Part shown: in pieces, positions 23,838-34,117 of the stretch | How positions within the stretch are numbered: the first letter of the stretch is position 1 | Layout of the letters: each line of letters begins with the position of its first letter | Source: Galeopsis tetrahit | Taxonomy: Eukaryota > Streptophyta > Magnoliopsida > Lamiales > Lamiaceae | Direction: 5' to 3' | DNA: 64,000 nt | Assembly (NCBI GenBank): GCA_963675135.1 | Contig: OY776124.1 | Coordinates: 18,784,066-18,848,065, forward strand | Program-made: the position numbers and the translations under genes | The notes under the pieces: generated by a model | The model's input: only the letters and a program-made list of their open reading frames with translations | Database searches by the model: none | What the model was told of the DNA's origin: nothing

Positions 23838-24285
23838 AATTTGATATTGATCTGATTTTATTTTATCGTTTTTTTATAGTATTTAGTCTCAAAAAAAAAA
23901 AAAAAAAAAACGTCAAAAATTTTTTTTTTTGAATATCTTGCTGTTTTTTTTTCTTGATATCTAGAGAAGCAAGTCCAAAAAAAAAAAAAGAAAAGGACGA
24001 GAATAGTTATAATATTTGTTTTACAACATTGTTACCTCTTCATATTACAGTTTCAAGAATTCCTTGTTCCCTACATCTATAGGACTAAGGGATTATTGAG
24101 TGTTACTGGAAATTGTTCAAACTTGATTTTGTTCTCAAATTTTGAGTGGTAAAAGGCTAGAGTGGTGAGATTATTAGAGGGGAGGTAAAAGCCAAAAGAG
24201 TAATACAAGAGTGAATTGCGAGGATTTTTTTTTTTTTTTTAATATTTTGAGTGAAACACGAGTGATTTGTGAGAAATTATATACT
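23838..24285 (+). other. CRM untranslated leader
   Basis: The leader between primer site and gag has long A and T homopolymer runs (about 23892-23925, 23970-23990 and 24226-24240). No open frame is supported. Confidence 0.7.
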
Positions 24286-27200
24286 ATGGCAGGAACACCC
24301 AATGAACAACAAGAATCTTTCATCCTACAAGCCATGCAACAACAATTTGCAAGGTTTGGAACAGTTCTTGATGGTCTAGTAGATCGGATAGAGAGATTGG
24401 AACAGCCTACACAAAGGGAGCCTAGAAATGCTAATGCAAATCAAAGAAGGCAATTTGAGGAGTTGGAATCGGAGGAAGAGGTGGATGATGATATGGGGGC
24501 TGTTCATCAAGCACATGGGAGAGGGGGTAGAAGAAGGCGAAACGATGAAGTGAATCGAGGTATGGGGAACATAAAGTTTCACATCCCAGCTTTCCATGGG
24601 CGGAGTGATCCGGAAGCGTATTTGGAGTGGGAAAAGAAGGTAGAACTCATTTTTGATTGCCATAATCACTCGGAGGATAAAAAGGTAAAACTTGCAGCGA
24701 TTGAGTTCACCGACTATGCTATAGTTTGGTGGGATCAGTTTGTTACCAATCGGAGACGGAATGGAGAAAGGCCAATTTCCACTTGGGCTGAAATGAAAGC
24801 GGTTATGCGTAAGAGATTCGTACCCTCTCATTATTTTCGTGAATTGTATCAAAAACTTCAATCTATGAATCAGGGTACAAAATCTGTGGATGAATACTAT
24901 AAGGAGATGGAGGTTGCCATGATTAGGGCAAACGTTGAAGAAGATCGGGAGGCGACCATGGCTCGTTTCCTGAATGGGCTGAATAGAGATATTGCTAACA
25001 TTGTGGAGCTTCAACACTATGTGGAGCTTGAAGATATGGTACATACAGCCATGAAAGTGGAAAGGCAATTGAAGAAGAAGGGTTACGTGCAAAGGAGTTA
25101 CACACCAAATTCTCAATCTTCAAGTAAGATGAAAGAAGTGGTCCCCAAAGCGACCTTTGGAGGTTCTCCAAGACCACAAAGTGAGACGTCAAAGGCCAAG
25201 TCTAGTGAGACTGATAAAGGAAAAGGTATTGTCACTACACCTTCTCGTAGTCGTGATGTTAAATGTTTTCGTTGTCATGGCTATGGGCATATTGCATCTC
25301 AATGTCCAAACAAGAAAGTGATGATCCTGAAAGATAATGGTGAAATTGAGTCGGAGGGTGAGAGTGAAGATGAGAGTGAAGAGCAAGTTGAGAAAGTCTC
25401 CGCTGAATCGGGAGAACTCTTGGTGGTAAGAAGATCTCTAAACATGCATGCAAAGGTGGGAGAAGTGGAACAACAAAGAGAAAATATCTTTCATACAAGG
25501 TGTTTGGTTCGAGAAAAGGTATGCATGTTAATTATTGATAGTGGGAGTTGTACTAATGTTGCTAGTATGGAAATGGTGGAAAAATTGAGTTTAATTACGT
25601 CGAAGCATCCTAATCCATATAATCTTCAATGGCTTAATGAATGTGGAGAAATTCGAGTAAATAAACAAGTTTTGGTGTCATTCTCTATTGGCAATTACAA
25701 TAATGAAGTTTTATGTGATATGGTACCAATGCATGCAAGTCATATCCTTTTGGGAAGACCATGGCAGTTTGATAGGCGAGTGATGTATGATGGGTATCAT
25801 AATCAATTTACATTGAAGCATCAAAATAAGAAAATCATGCTTGTATCTTTAACTCCACAACAGGTTCTTGAGGATCAAATCAAAATGTCTCGATCAAGGA
25901 GAGCACGTGAGATTGAAGAAAAAAAAGATGACAAAAAAAAGAGTGGAGAAAAAAATAAGAGGGCTGATTTGAGTGTTTCCGAGGGAGAAAAAAAAGTGGA
26001 TGGAAGTGAGGACAAAAAAAGAGAGAATTTCTTTGCAAGAGGGAGTGAACTAAAGAGAGCTTTTGTTGAAAAAATGAGTGTATTGGTGTTGGTACATAAG
26101 GAAACTTTTTTAAGCACTAACGAATTAACATCTTCTTTGCCTAGTTCTTTTGTGTCTCTTTTGCAGGATTATGAAGATGTCTTTCCGGAGGAGGAACCTA
26201 ATGGTTTACCACCATTAAGGGGCATCAAACATCAGATTGATTTCGTTCCAGGTGCAACACTTCCAAATCGACCCGCTTATAGAGCTAACCCGGAGGAAAC
26301 AAAAGAAATCCAAAGGCAAGTAGAGGAGTTGATGACTAATGGAAAGGTTCAAGAAAGCTTGAGTCCGTGTGCTGTACCGGTGATTCTAGTACCAAAGAAG
26401 GATGGAACGTGGAGGATGTGCACAGATTGTCGCACCGTCAACAAAATCACGGTAAAGTATCGCTATCCTATCCCTAGGTTAGATGATATGCTTGATGAAT
26501 TGCATGGGGCTGTGTTATTTTCTAAAATTGATTTGAAAAGTGGTTATCATCAAATAAGGATCAAAGAAGGAGATGAATGGAAAACTGCTTTCAAAATAAA
26601 ACATGGTTTATATGAGTGGTTGGTAATGCCGTTTGGCTTAACTAATGCACCAAGTACTTTCATGCGATTAATGAACCATGTTTTGCGTGATTTTATGGGA
26701 AAATTCGTGGTTGTGTACTTTGATGATATCCTTATCTATAGCAAAAGTATGGAAGAACATCTTAGTCATGTGCATAAAGTGTTAGAAACTTTAAGAAAAG
26801 AATCTTTGTATGCTAATCTTAAGAAGTGTTCATTTTGCATGGATAAAGTTGTTTTTCTTAGTTTTGTGATAAGTGCTAATGGGATTGAAATGGAAAGGGA
26901 TAAAGTCAAGGCTATTCTAGATTGGCCAGTTCCTACTAATATTGCTCAAGTAAGAAGTTTTCATGGTCTTGCTAGTTTCTATCGACGATTTTTTAGAGAT
27001 TTTAGCACCATTGCTGCACCACTAAATGAAATTGTAAAAAAAGAAGTTGGTTTTCATTGGGGAGAAAAGCAAGAGCATGCATTTAATCTTTTGAAAGAAA
27101 AACTCACTACTGCTCCAATTCTTGCATTACCTGACTTTAATAAAAGTTTTGAACTTGAATGTGATGCATCTGGAGTAGGTATAGGTGTTGTTTTAATGCA

Positions 27201-28971
27201 GGATGGAAAGCCGATTGCTTACTCAAGTGAGAAGTTGAAGGGAGCTCAATTGAACTATCCAACTTACGACAAGGAGTTGTATGCTTTGGTGAGGGCATTA
27301 GAAACATGGCAACATTACTTGTGGTCTCGAGAATTTGTTATCCATACGGATCATGAATCTCTCAAATACCTTAAGGGACAAGGTAAGCTTAGTAAGAGGC
27401 ATGCTAAGTGGGTAGAATTCATTGAATCTTTTCCATATGTAATTAAGTACAAAAAGGGGAAAGAGAACATTGTGGCTGATGCATTATCTAGAAGGTATAC
27501 TTTGATCACTACTTTGAGCTCTAAGCTTCTTGGTTTTGAATCTATCAAGGAAATGTATGTTGATGATTCTGATTTTGCATCCATTTATTTGGCTTGTGAG
27601 CATGCTGCATTTGAGAAATTCTATAGGCATGAGGGATATTTATTTCGTGAAAGTAAATTATGCATTCCTAAATGTTCTATGCGTGAGTTTCTTGTTAGGG
27701 AAGCACATGGGGGAGGTCTAATGGGACATTTTGGAGTACATAAAACTTTGGGTATCTTGTGTGATCATTTCTATTGGCCAAAAATGCGTGTTGATGTTGA
27801 AAGAATTTGTGAACGATGCATAACTTGTAAGCAGGCTAAGTCAAGAGCTCACCCGCATGGATTGTACACGCCATTACCTATACCGAATGAACCTTGGGTA
27901 GACATATCCATGGACTTTGTTTTGGGTTTGCCAAAATCAAGGAAAGGTAAAGATTCTGTTTTTGTGGTGGTTGATAGATTTTCAAAAATGGCACATTTCA
28001 TTCCATGTAATAAGACTAATGATGCAACTCATATTGCTGATTTATTCTTTAAGGAAATTGTTCGTTTGCATGGAATTCCAAAAACCATTGTGAGTGATAG
28101 AGATGTAAAATTTTTAAGTCACTTTTGGCGTGTTTTGTGGAATAAATTGGGTACAAAACTTCTGTTTTCTACTACTTGTCATCCTCAAACGGATGGACAA
28201 ACTGAAGTCGTTAATAGAACTTTGTCTCAATTACTTAGAGTTTTGATTCAAAAGAACTTAAAAAATTGGGAAGATTGTTTGTCGTTTGCTGAATTTGCTT
28301 ATAATAGAAGTGTTCATTCTGCTACTAATCATTCTCCTTTTGAGGTTGTTTATGGATTTAATCCAATAACTCCACTTGATCTAGTACCAATTCCCATTGA
28401 AGAACGTGCGAGTCTAGATGGAAAAGCAAAAGCCGAGATGATTAAAAAGTTGCATGAAAGAGTGAAACTCAATATTGAGAAAAGAACTGAGCAATATGTC
28501 AAGCAAGCTAACAAAGGTCGTAAACGAGTCATCTTTGAGCCCGGTGATTGGGTATGGTTACACTTGAGGAAGGAGAGATTTCCAAGCAAGAGAAAGTTAA
28601 AATTACAGCCAAGAGGAGATGGTCCATTTCAAGTGATTGCACGAGTCAATGACAATGCATACAAACTTGACCTTCCTGGTGAGTATAATGTAAGTGCAAC
28701 TTTCAATGTTACTGATCTTTCTCCCTATTCTGATGATGTAGATTCGAGGACGAATCCTTTTGAAGAAGAAAGGAATGATGAGGATCCACCAGTGCAAAGT
28801 CATGAAAACAAAAAGAATCATTTGATCATACATGATGGGCCGATTACAAGGGCAAGAGCTAAGAAGATAAATGAGGCTTTGATGAGCTTAGTTGCTGAAA
28901 TAAGAGAAAATGTGCAAGACAAGCTCGAAGAAGGCCTAGTGGTGAATGTTATTGGGCTGGACTACGAATAA
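24286..28971 (+). CDS. gag-pol: CRM gag-pol polyprotein, intact, 1561 aa
   Basis: A single uninterrupted frame encodes the whole replication machinery. I chose the ATG at 24286 (MAGTPNEQQESF) because the 25 codons upstream are a poly-Phe leader read-through. Domains by residue: gag about 95-280; CCHC knuckle 327-340 (CFRCHGYGHIASQC); protease DSG at 418-420; reverse transcriptase with YFDD at 811-814; RNase H from about 955 (LECDASGVGIGVVL); integrase finger from about 1145 (EAHGGGLMGH, CERCITC), catalytic core (SMDFVLGLP, VSDRDVKF, PQTDGQTEVVNRTL) and GPY/F (GDGPFQVIARVNDNAYKL). The C-terminus (DSRTNPFEEERNDED) is CRM-like, and its last 65 residues are encoded inside the 3' LTR. With near-identical LTRs and no stops this copy looks potentially active, though this is unproven. 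Confidence 0.94.
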   Translation: MAGTPNEQQESFILQAMQQQFARFGTVLDGLVDRIERLEQPTQREPRNANANQRRQFEELESEEEVDDDMGAVHQAHGRGGRRRRNDEVNRGMGNIKFHIPAFHGRSDPEAYLEWEKKVELIFDCHNHSEDKKVKLAAIEFTDYAIVWWDQFVTNRRRNGERPISTWAEMKAVMRKRFVPSHYFRELYQKLQSMNQGTKSVDEYYKEMEVAMIRANVEEDREATMARFLNGLNRDIANIVELQHYVELEDMVHTAMKVERQLKKKGYVQRSYTPNSQSSSKMKEVVPKATFGGSPRPQSETSKAKSSETDKGKGIVTTPSRSRDVKCFRCHGYGHIASQCPNKKVMILKDNGEIESEGESEDESEEQVEKVSAESGELLVVRRSLNMHAKVGEVEQQRENIFHTRCLVREKVCMLIIDSGSCTNVASMEMVEKLSLITSKHPNPYNLQWLNECGEIRVNKQVLVSFSIGNYNNEVLCDMVPMHASHILLGRPWQFDRRVMYDGYHNQFTLKHQNKKIMLVSLTPQQVLEDQIKMSRSRRAREIEEKKDDKKKSGEKNKRADLSVSEGEKKVDGSEDKKRENFFARGSELKRAFVEKMSVLVLVHKETFLSTNELTSSLPSSFVSLLQDYEDVFPEEEPNGLPPLRGIKHQIDFVPGATLPNRPAYRANPEETKEIQRQVEELMTNGKVQESLSPCAVPVILVPKKDGTWRMCTDCRTVNKITVKYRYPIPRLDDMLDELHGAVLFSKIDLKSGYHQIRIKEGDEWKTAFKIKHGLYEWLVMPFGLTNAPSTFMRLMNHVLRDFMGKFVVVYFDDILIYSKSMEEHLSHVHKVLETLRKESLYANLKKCSFCMDKVVFLSFVISANGIEMERDKVKAILDWPVPTNIAQVRSFHGLASFYRRFFRDFSTIAAPLNEIVKKEVGFHWGEKQEHAFNLLKEKLTTAPILALPDFNKSFELECDASGVGIGVVLMQDGKPIAYSSEKLKGAQLNYPTYDKELYALVRALETWQHYLWSREFVIHTDHESLKYLKGQGKLSKRHAKWVEFIESFPYVIKYKKGKENIVADALSRRYTLITTLSSKLLGFESIKEMYVDDSDFASIYLACEHAAFEKFYRHEGYLFRESKLCIPKCSMREFLVREAHGGGLMGHFGVHKTLGILCDHFYWPKMRVDVERICERCITCKQAKSRAHPHGLYTPLPIPNEPWVDISMDFVLGLPKSRKGKDSVFVVVDRFSKMAHFIPCNKTNDATHIADLFFKEIVRLHGIPKTIVSDRDVKFLSHFWRVLWNKLGTKLLFSTTCHPQTDGQTEVVNRTLSQLLRVLIQKNLKNWEDCLSFAEFAYNRSVHSATNHSPFEVVYGFNPITPLDLVPIPIEERASLDGKAKAEMIKKLHERVKLNIEKRTEQYVKQANKGRKRVIFEPGDWVWLHLRKERFPSKRKLKLQPRGDGPFQVIARVNDNAYKLDLPGEYNVSATFNVTDLSPYSDDVDSRTNPFEEERNDEDPPVQSHENKKNHLIIHDGPITRARAKKINEALMSLVAEIRENVQDKLEEGLVVNVIGLDYE
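28762..28775 (+). other. CRM polypurine tract inside the coding region
   Basis: gaagaagaaaggaa abuts the 3' LTR start at 28776. It also encodes the EEER stretch of the polyprotein, so it is under both replication and coding constraint. Confidence 0.85.
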
Positions 28972-29533
28972 AGAGATGTCATGAAGCTAATTTGGGCTAA
29001 AAGACATAATTCTAAGTGCACGGGCCTTCAAAAACGTGGCACACATGAAGCCCATCAGAATTATTGTTTTATTTTTATTATTATTAGTTATTTAGATTAT
29101 TTACATTTTCTAGGAAATTCAAAGAGGTAGGAGTTACATTTTTTTGCTTTGAATTGAATCTTTAGTGGCCTTTTAAGACCATAGGTGTAGGTTATGAATG
29201 TATTTACTCTTAGGAGTTACTTTCTAGCCTATAAATAGGCCTTGTATTCCTTTGGGAAGGGACACCAAGTTTAATACGAAATTACAAGTTTTTGTTTGCT
29301 TATTCTCTTTTGTGAGGTTAATTTATTTGAGAACTTATCAAGAATCTTGAGCAAGATCTTGTGGCGTTCAATCATACCAAGGTTCTTGGCTCTTCTATAG
29401 CCAACGGGTCAAGGTTTTTTATGCTCTAAGTAAGATCAATTCAAATCTCGATTTTGGAAGATCCGCTGCTTAATTTATACGTTGGGTTCTTAGATCATTA
29501 TATCTAATGGGTCCTTCGTCTCTATCCACATCA
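28776..29533 (+). repeat. 3' LTR of the CRM element
   Basis: An undivided 758-bp LTR from TGATGAGG to CACATCA, followed by the CTAAA duplication. It includes the gag-pol stop codon (28969-28971) and a TATA box at about 29228-29239. Confidence 0.96.
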
Positions 29534-29538
29534 CTAAA

Positions 29539-30321
29539 CTACTTATTACTCCTGGTCTGCACGAGTATAAACTGTGTACGACAACCACCAAAGGTAAATA
29601 CATGTGGTTAAACTGTTAACTTACTCCACTAAAGGCATTTTAAGTGGTTAAATACTTAAATCCCTACTTTGTCTACAGTAGTTAAAGAATAGTCACTCCT
29701 GGCCCGCATGAGTATAAACTGTGAACGGTTCCCCCCCCCCCCCCCCCAAAATATAAATCATATTTTGCTTGAACTACGTTATGACTTGATCCTCTTTAAA
29801 GAGGTACGTAGGCAACTTAGTATATTTCTAAGTACAGTCATAAGTTAAAGTCAGATCGATGAACACAAAAGTGACGAACATATGAAGCATGAAGAAAACA
29901 AAGAAGGAAGAAAGTGAAGGGGGCAATGCCCAAACCTTATTTTGCCTTGTATTTCTGATTTTGTACTTCAATTTTGTAGAGGGGTGTACCTTTTCCCTTG
30001 ACCCAGGTTTTGTCCCTAAGGAGGGTTTTCCAAGGCAAGGTTTTAACGGCGCCGGCCTCTGGTTCGACATGTGAACTTATGGCTTTAGGGTTTTCTTTTA
30101 ATAGAGAATCTTTATTCTCCAAAAAGGGCCAATTCGTTTATCTCGATGAATATACAAAAGCAAGCATTGAAGAATATGAACATGTGAGATATAGACGAAG
30201 AAAAGAAAATTTTAATCAAAGCGCCAAAGCAAAAATGGAATAGATACATGGAGTGTGCGAAGCAAAATATCCATGAAAAACAACAGATAAAACAAGGAAA
30301 AACATAAAGGTCATAAAGCAA
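29539..30321 (+). other. Tat 3' internal region before the antisense gene
   Basis: The Tat sequence resumes after the CRM element. Repeated blocks around gagtataaactgtg (near 29565 and 29710), a 17-base C run (29731-29747) and the gaggtacgtaggcaact motif near 29800 are typical of non-coding 3' regions of Tat-type elements. The short frames here are not convincing genes. Confidence 0.65.
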
Positions 30322-33085
30322 CTAAATAAAGAGGCCTAAACCCTTAAACTCTTCTAAAGCCTCTTCTAGCTCGGTCTTCGTCTTCTTCAAGCCTTCAATT
30401 ACAACATCTTCTATTGGGGGCGTATTGTTGATAGTAGAGATTTCGTCTTGAAAATTTAGGATCTCGGTATCAAAACCTTGAACTAATGTTTCTTTTTCCT
30501 CCAAAGACTGGGTCAATACTTTCTTCTCCTTCTTCAACTCCTTCAAGCGTCGCACCTTATCCTTGACTTTTTGAAGCTTTGTTTGGATAGCCTCGGCTTG
30601 AGAAAGATTTTCAGCACGTTTCTCCTCAACCTCGTGAAGGGCATGCTTAATTTCAGTCAACCGTTGATTAAGAGCCTCCTTAGGACGTCCATCGGAAGAT
30701 TTAGACCTCATCGTATCATGAGCATCGGCTCTCTCAAACAAAGATATCAAAGACGCCTCTATAGTCGGGAGTTCAGTTTGGGCATAAGTCTGTAACCTCG
30801 TGAATGCAATGAACACTTCCTCCTTCATAGAAGATAAGAAGTTAATAGGAGTTTCCATGATTCTTGTTTGAAGAGCTTTCCATGTAGAAGAAACAAAGTC
30901 TCGTTCACGATCAAAAAAGAACTTATCACATTGAAATACTGAAACTGCTTGAGTACACTGCTTCCCAACGTTGATAGGGGAAGAAGCTTTCAAAATCTTC
31001 ACCGAAGACGATGCCTCTTCCTCATCTGATCCATAATTACAACCAAAGATGTCAACCATCGCCTGAAAAAGTAGACATGTGAACATAATTAGTAAAGTAG
31101 TGGTATAAAAATGGAAAGTAAGAGAAGAGTGAGTGACGAAAACCTCTTTCTTCAAGGAGTCTTTAACCGATTCCTCCAAAGGTACTAAAGCTTTGGTAAC
31201 CTTCTTGGCCCGTTTCCAATGGCGATCATCGTTGTTACCTTGACTCTCTTCCGAGCACTGAGAAACACTCTTTCTCTTGTTAGTCTCAACCACTTGCGCA
31301 ACTTCAGGAATCAAGGGAGGATCAGCCGGCTTTCGAGAAGTATCTTCATCATGCTCTCCACAAGGATCATGACTATCAATAACTATCACATCTTCTTCCA
31401 AGATATCGTCATGCTTCGAGTTGATCAAGTCGTCGACATGATTTTCTAAGTAAGTACCGTGGGCTTGGGCCCACCACTTCTTGTAATCTGGCGAAGAATA
31501 CGACTTAGCATTTACGGGGGGAATCGGTAAACACACTTTAGCACAAGACCCACGCAAAGTACAAGACTGCCAATAATGCGTCCCATTATCCAATGGGGTT
31601 TCACGAAGATCAAAAATCAACTCTCCCGGAACTTCTTGGTAAAAGCCAAACTGACGGCTAAATCGGTGCGGACTGTAGGGTTCAACAATAAAACGATTGC
31701 CTTGTCTCCAAGTGAGGTAATTGGATCGAATAGCGACAAAGTAACTCCATTTAGCCCGTTGACCAGTTCCGGTATCAACATAAGAGATAACTTGCTTCCG
31801 ATTTAACATATTGCATGTCCATTCGGCAGACTCTCCTCTATGAACCCGTTTACGAGCCTCCGCAGGGTTATGGTACTTAGCACCATTCTCTCCAGAATAC
31901 TTTACCATTATAGGGGCACGGTGATCATGAACAGCAGGGTAGTGAGTCCTAAAATATCGGGCTAACCAAACGTACACAAAATGAACCGGAAAGGCAGATC
32001 GGGCTCGGGACGGTTCGGGGTGCAGCGAAATCCGATTCAAACCCCTGTAAATATTAGCCAAGACCGGTACAACAAGATTAACTGTCTTACCCACAGCCAT
32101 CAAACTAGCCATTTTGAAAGTAGCAGGACGTATCATATTCACTTCACCATTAGGAAGGGTAAATATGCAAAACCAACAAGCTAAATGAGCAGCAAGATAT
32201 GTCTCTTCTTGTTGGGCCGGTTCAATCTTGAGTGTTTTGAACAAAGTAACTTCTGCATCGGACCATGGCTTATGGACTCCAAGACTCCCAAGAGGATTAT
32301 GAGTCGACTTAGGACGACAACTTCTCCTTTTCTCACTCTGTGTGGGAGGTTGACGATACTTTCCAGTTTTCCTTGACCAAAATGCGATCCATTGATCAAT
32401 CGATACGCCACCCCTAGAAACGCCCCCACGAAGTATGTGGTAAGCGTGGAGTAGGTACTTGCAACTCTTTGGAAGGCATAAATCCCCAGTCTCGTCGAAA
32501 AGTTCGGGTGCGTCAGGTGTCACCTCGTCGTATAGACAACCATCTAGAGGAAGATTCGTTAGCTCATGCACGTCCCATAATGAGATGGACATCTCTCCAA
32601 AGGTAGTGAGCAACGTATTTGTAGATGGACACCATGCCTCACAGAAAGATTTGATAATTTCAGAATTAAAGTCGTAAGTGAAAAGGGAGGCAAAGACAGC
32701 ATAATAAATCCTGGCGTCCCTGAGAGTATGTTCACATCGGCTCAAAACGTCTTCAGTCCACTCCCAATATCCTTTGTGATAACTGAATTCTCCAGAAAAC
32801 TCTATAGCTCCACTCCAATTGTCCTTGCCCATAACTATACGCCTCCCCAAGGTTGGTAGATGACTTACATCCTCTTCAATCTCGTTGCGATGGGAAGTGT
32901 TGTCAAGAACCCATGCCTTCGTCGATTTGTTCAAAGATATCTCATGTGACCAATTGTGCAGAGTTACCAATAAGGGGCGTTTCTACACGTAAATGCGTCC
33001 CTTTCTCTAAAGGTTGTCGTTTGTCATTAAGGATCACCAAATGACGAGCTCCGGAAGAAGTAGCGGTATTTTTGAAGTGAACCAT
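30322..33085 (-). pseudogene. Antisense gene in the Tat element: plant mobile domain protein with coiled coil
   Basis: On the strand opposite gag-pol, an ATG at 33085 (MVHFKNTATSSGARHLVIL) opens a frame that shifts once near 32985 and then runs open to a stop at 30322. The N-terminal half resembles the plant mobile domain (aminotransferase-like) family: GYWEWTEDVLSRCEHTL, FCEAWCPSTNTLLTTFGEMS, ISLWDVHELTNLPLDG. An acidic linker follows, and the C-terminus (about 30340-30780) is a Lys/Glu-rich coiled coil. Within the frame, 31143-31063 has an 81-bp intron shape: pyrimidine-rich, ending ctactttttcag, with a weaker GTTTTC donor and a length divisible by three. Additional ORFs in Tat elements are known; their function is not. 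One frameshift makes this copy a probable pseudogene. Confidence 0.78.
31063..31143 (-). other. Putative intron in the antisense plant-mobile-domain gene
   Basis: On the minus strand: donor G|GTTTTC, a pyrimidine-rich tract and acceptor ctactttttcag|GC. Being 81 bp and stop-free, it keeps the frame open when retained. Its residues (VFVTHSSLTFHFYTTTLLIM) are unlike the flanking acidic and charged protein. Confidence 0.55.
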
Positions 33086-33380
33086 TTTTTTGAAAAAAAC
33101 CTGGGAAAGAGAAGAATAAAATTATTAGGAAATTTATCGTAAAGAGACGACAATTAATTAAAGCTAGAAAACCCATTATCCTAAATTAATTTAACAAATA
33201 AGGAGTTGGAGTTATCTAAATTAATTAGAAGCTTGGCCTGTTTTAATTAAATTTCATCAATAGAGCCCACTATTCCTTTTCATACACTGCCTGTTTTAAT
33301 TAATTTAATAAATACAGGCTGTCTTGAATTGATTAGAAAGTGAGATAAGTGGGCCTATTTTACAAGCCCAATTGATTTGC
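33086..33380. other. Leader region of the antisense gene
   Basis: AT-rich, with minus-strand poly-pyrimidine stretches just upstream of the antisense ATG (ttctctttcccag), which could be a leader-intron acceptor. No other feature. Confidence 0.4.
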
Positions 33381-33965
33381 TACCCTATTTCTCTTCATTT
33401 TCACGACTTGAAGCCGGAACAAGAATATGCCGTTGTGCTCACGCGAATTCCGCTGTGCTCACGCTTCGCCCAAAACCAGCCGCCGTGTTCCGCCTAAAGC
33501 CGCCGCCGCGCGTCGCCGGAAACCAAGCCGCTGCACACGTCCGCCCAAAGCTAGCCGCTGTGCGCCGCTTGATGCAAGCCGCCGCGCCACCTGTTTTCGC
33601 GCCGTGCCGTCCCGAAGCCAATCGACGCTGCAACAAGAGACCCGCCTCGATTGAAGCCGCGCCGCGCCTGAGTTCAACCGTCACAGTCCAGTCGCCGTCG
33701 CCGGAAACCAATCCGCTGCACACGTCCGCCTAAATCCGCGCCGCTGCGCTCCACCTGAAGCCGCCCGCCCGGAGATCAAGTCGCTTGCCGTGGCTGCCGC
33801 CGCCCGCTGCAACCGGAAATCAGTCGCCGCTGTGCTCCGCCTGCAGTGACCGCGTCGCCGGAAGCCCGTCGCCTGAGTACAACCGCCGTCGCCGTGAGTC
33901 GCAACACCGCCACCAACGGAAGTCTAGCAGTACCTCTTTCCGCCGCCTCCCTCGCGGCCCAAAAC
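33381..33965. repeat. GC-rich CpG-dense degenerate repeat region in the Tat element
   Basis: An abrupt GC-rich island in AT-rich DNA, built from diverged units such as cgccggaaaccaagccgctg (about 33512) and its relative near 33700, each followed by cacacgtccgcc. Open frames occur on both strands, but their Pro/Arg/Ala-rich content looks like a composition effect. It lies upstream of the antisense gene and could be its promoter or first-exon region. Confidence 0.6.
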
Positions 33966-34117
33966 AAGTAATCTCAAAATCCCATCCTCTTTCAAATTGT
34001 CAAAATCAAAAGAGATTAATATGCCAACGACCGAAAACCCACTATCTCTTTTGAATTTTTTTCAATTTGATTAAAGAAGGGCTATTGAAAAAATTGATTT
34101 GGGCGACCAAATCTAAC

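Larger units (their letters stand above)
9273..29533 (+). mobile_element. CRM-type (centromeric chromovirus) Ty3/gypsy retrotransposon
   Basis: Two 758-bp LTRs begin TGATGAGGATCC and end CCACATCA. The 5' copy is split by the Helitron (9273-9580 plus 23373-23822) and the 3' copy is 28776-29533. A perfect duplication, CTAAA, flanks the element at 9268-9272 and 29534-29538. The primer-binding site matches initiator-Met tRNA. One long gag-pol frame is intact and ends inside the 3' LTR, a hallmark described for CRM elements. The gag also resembles CRM gag (YLEWEKKVELIFDCHNHSE, ARFLNGLNRDIANIVE). Only three LTR differences are visible by eye, so this is a young, structurally complete insertion inside the Tat element. 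Confidence 0.93.
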
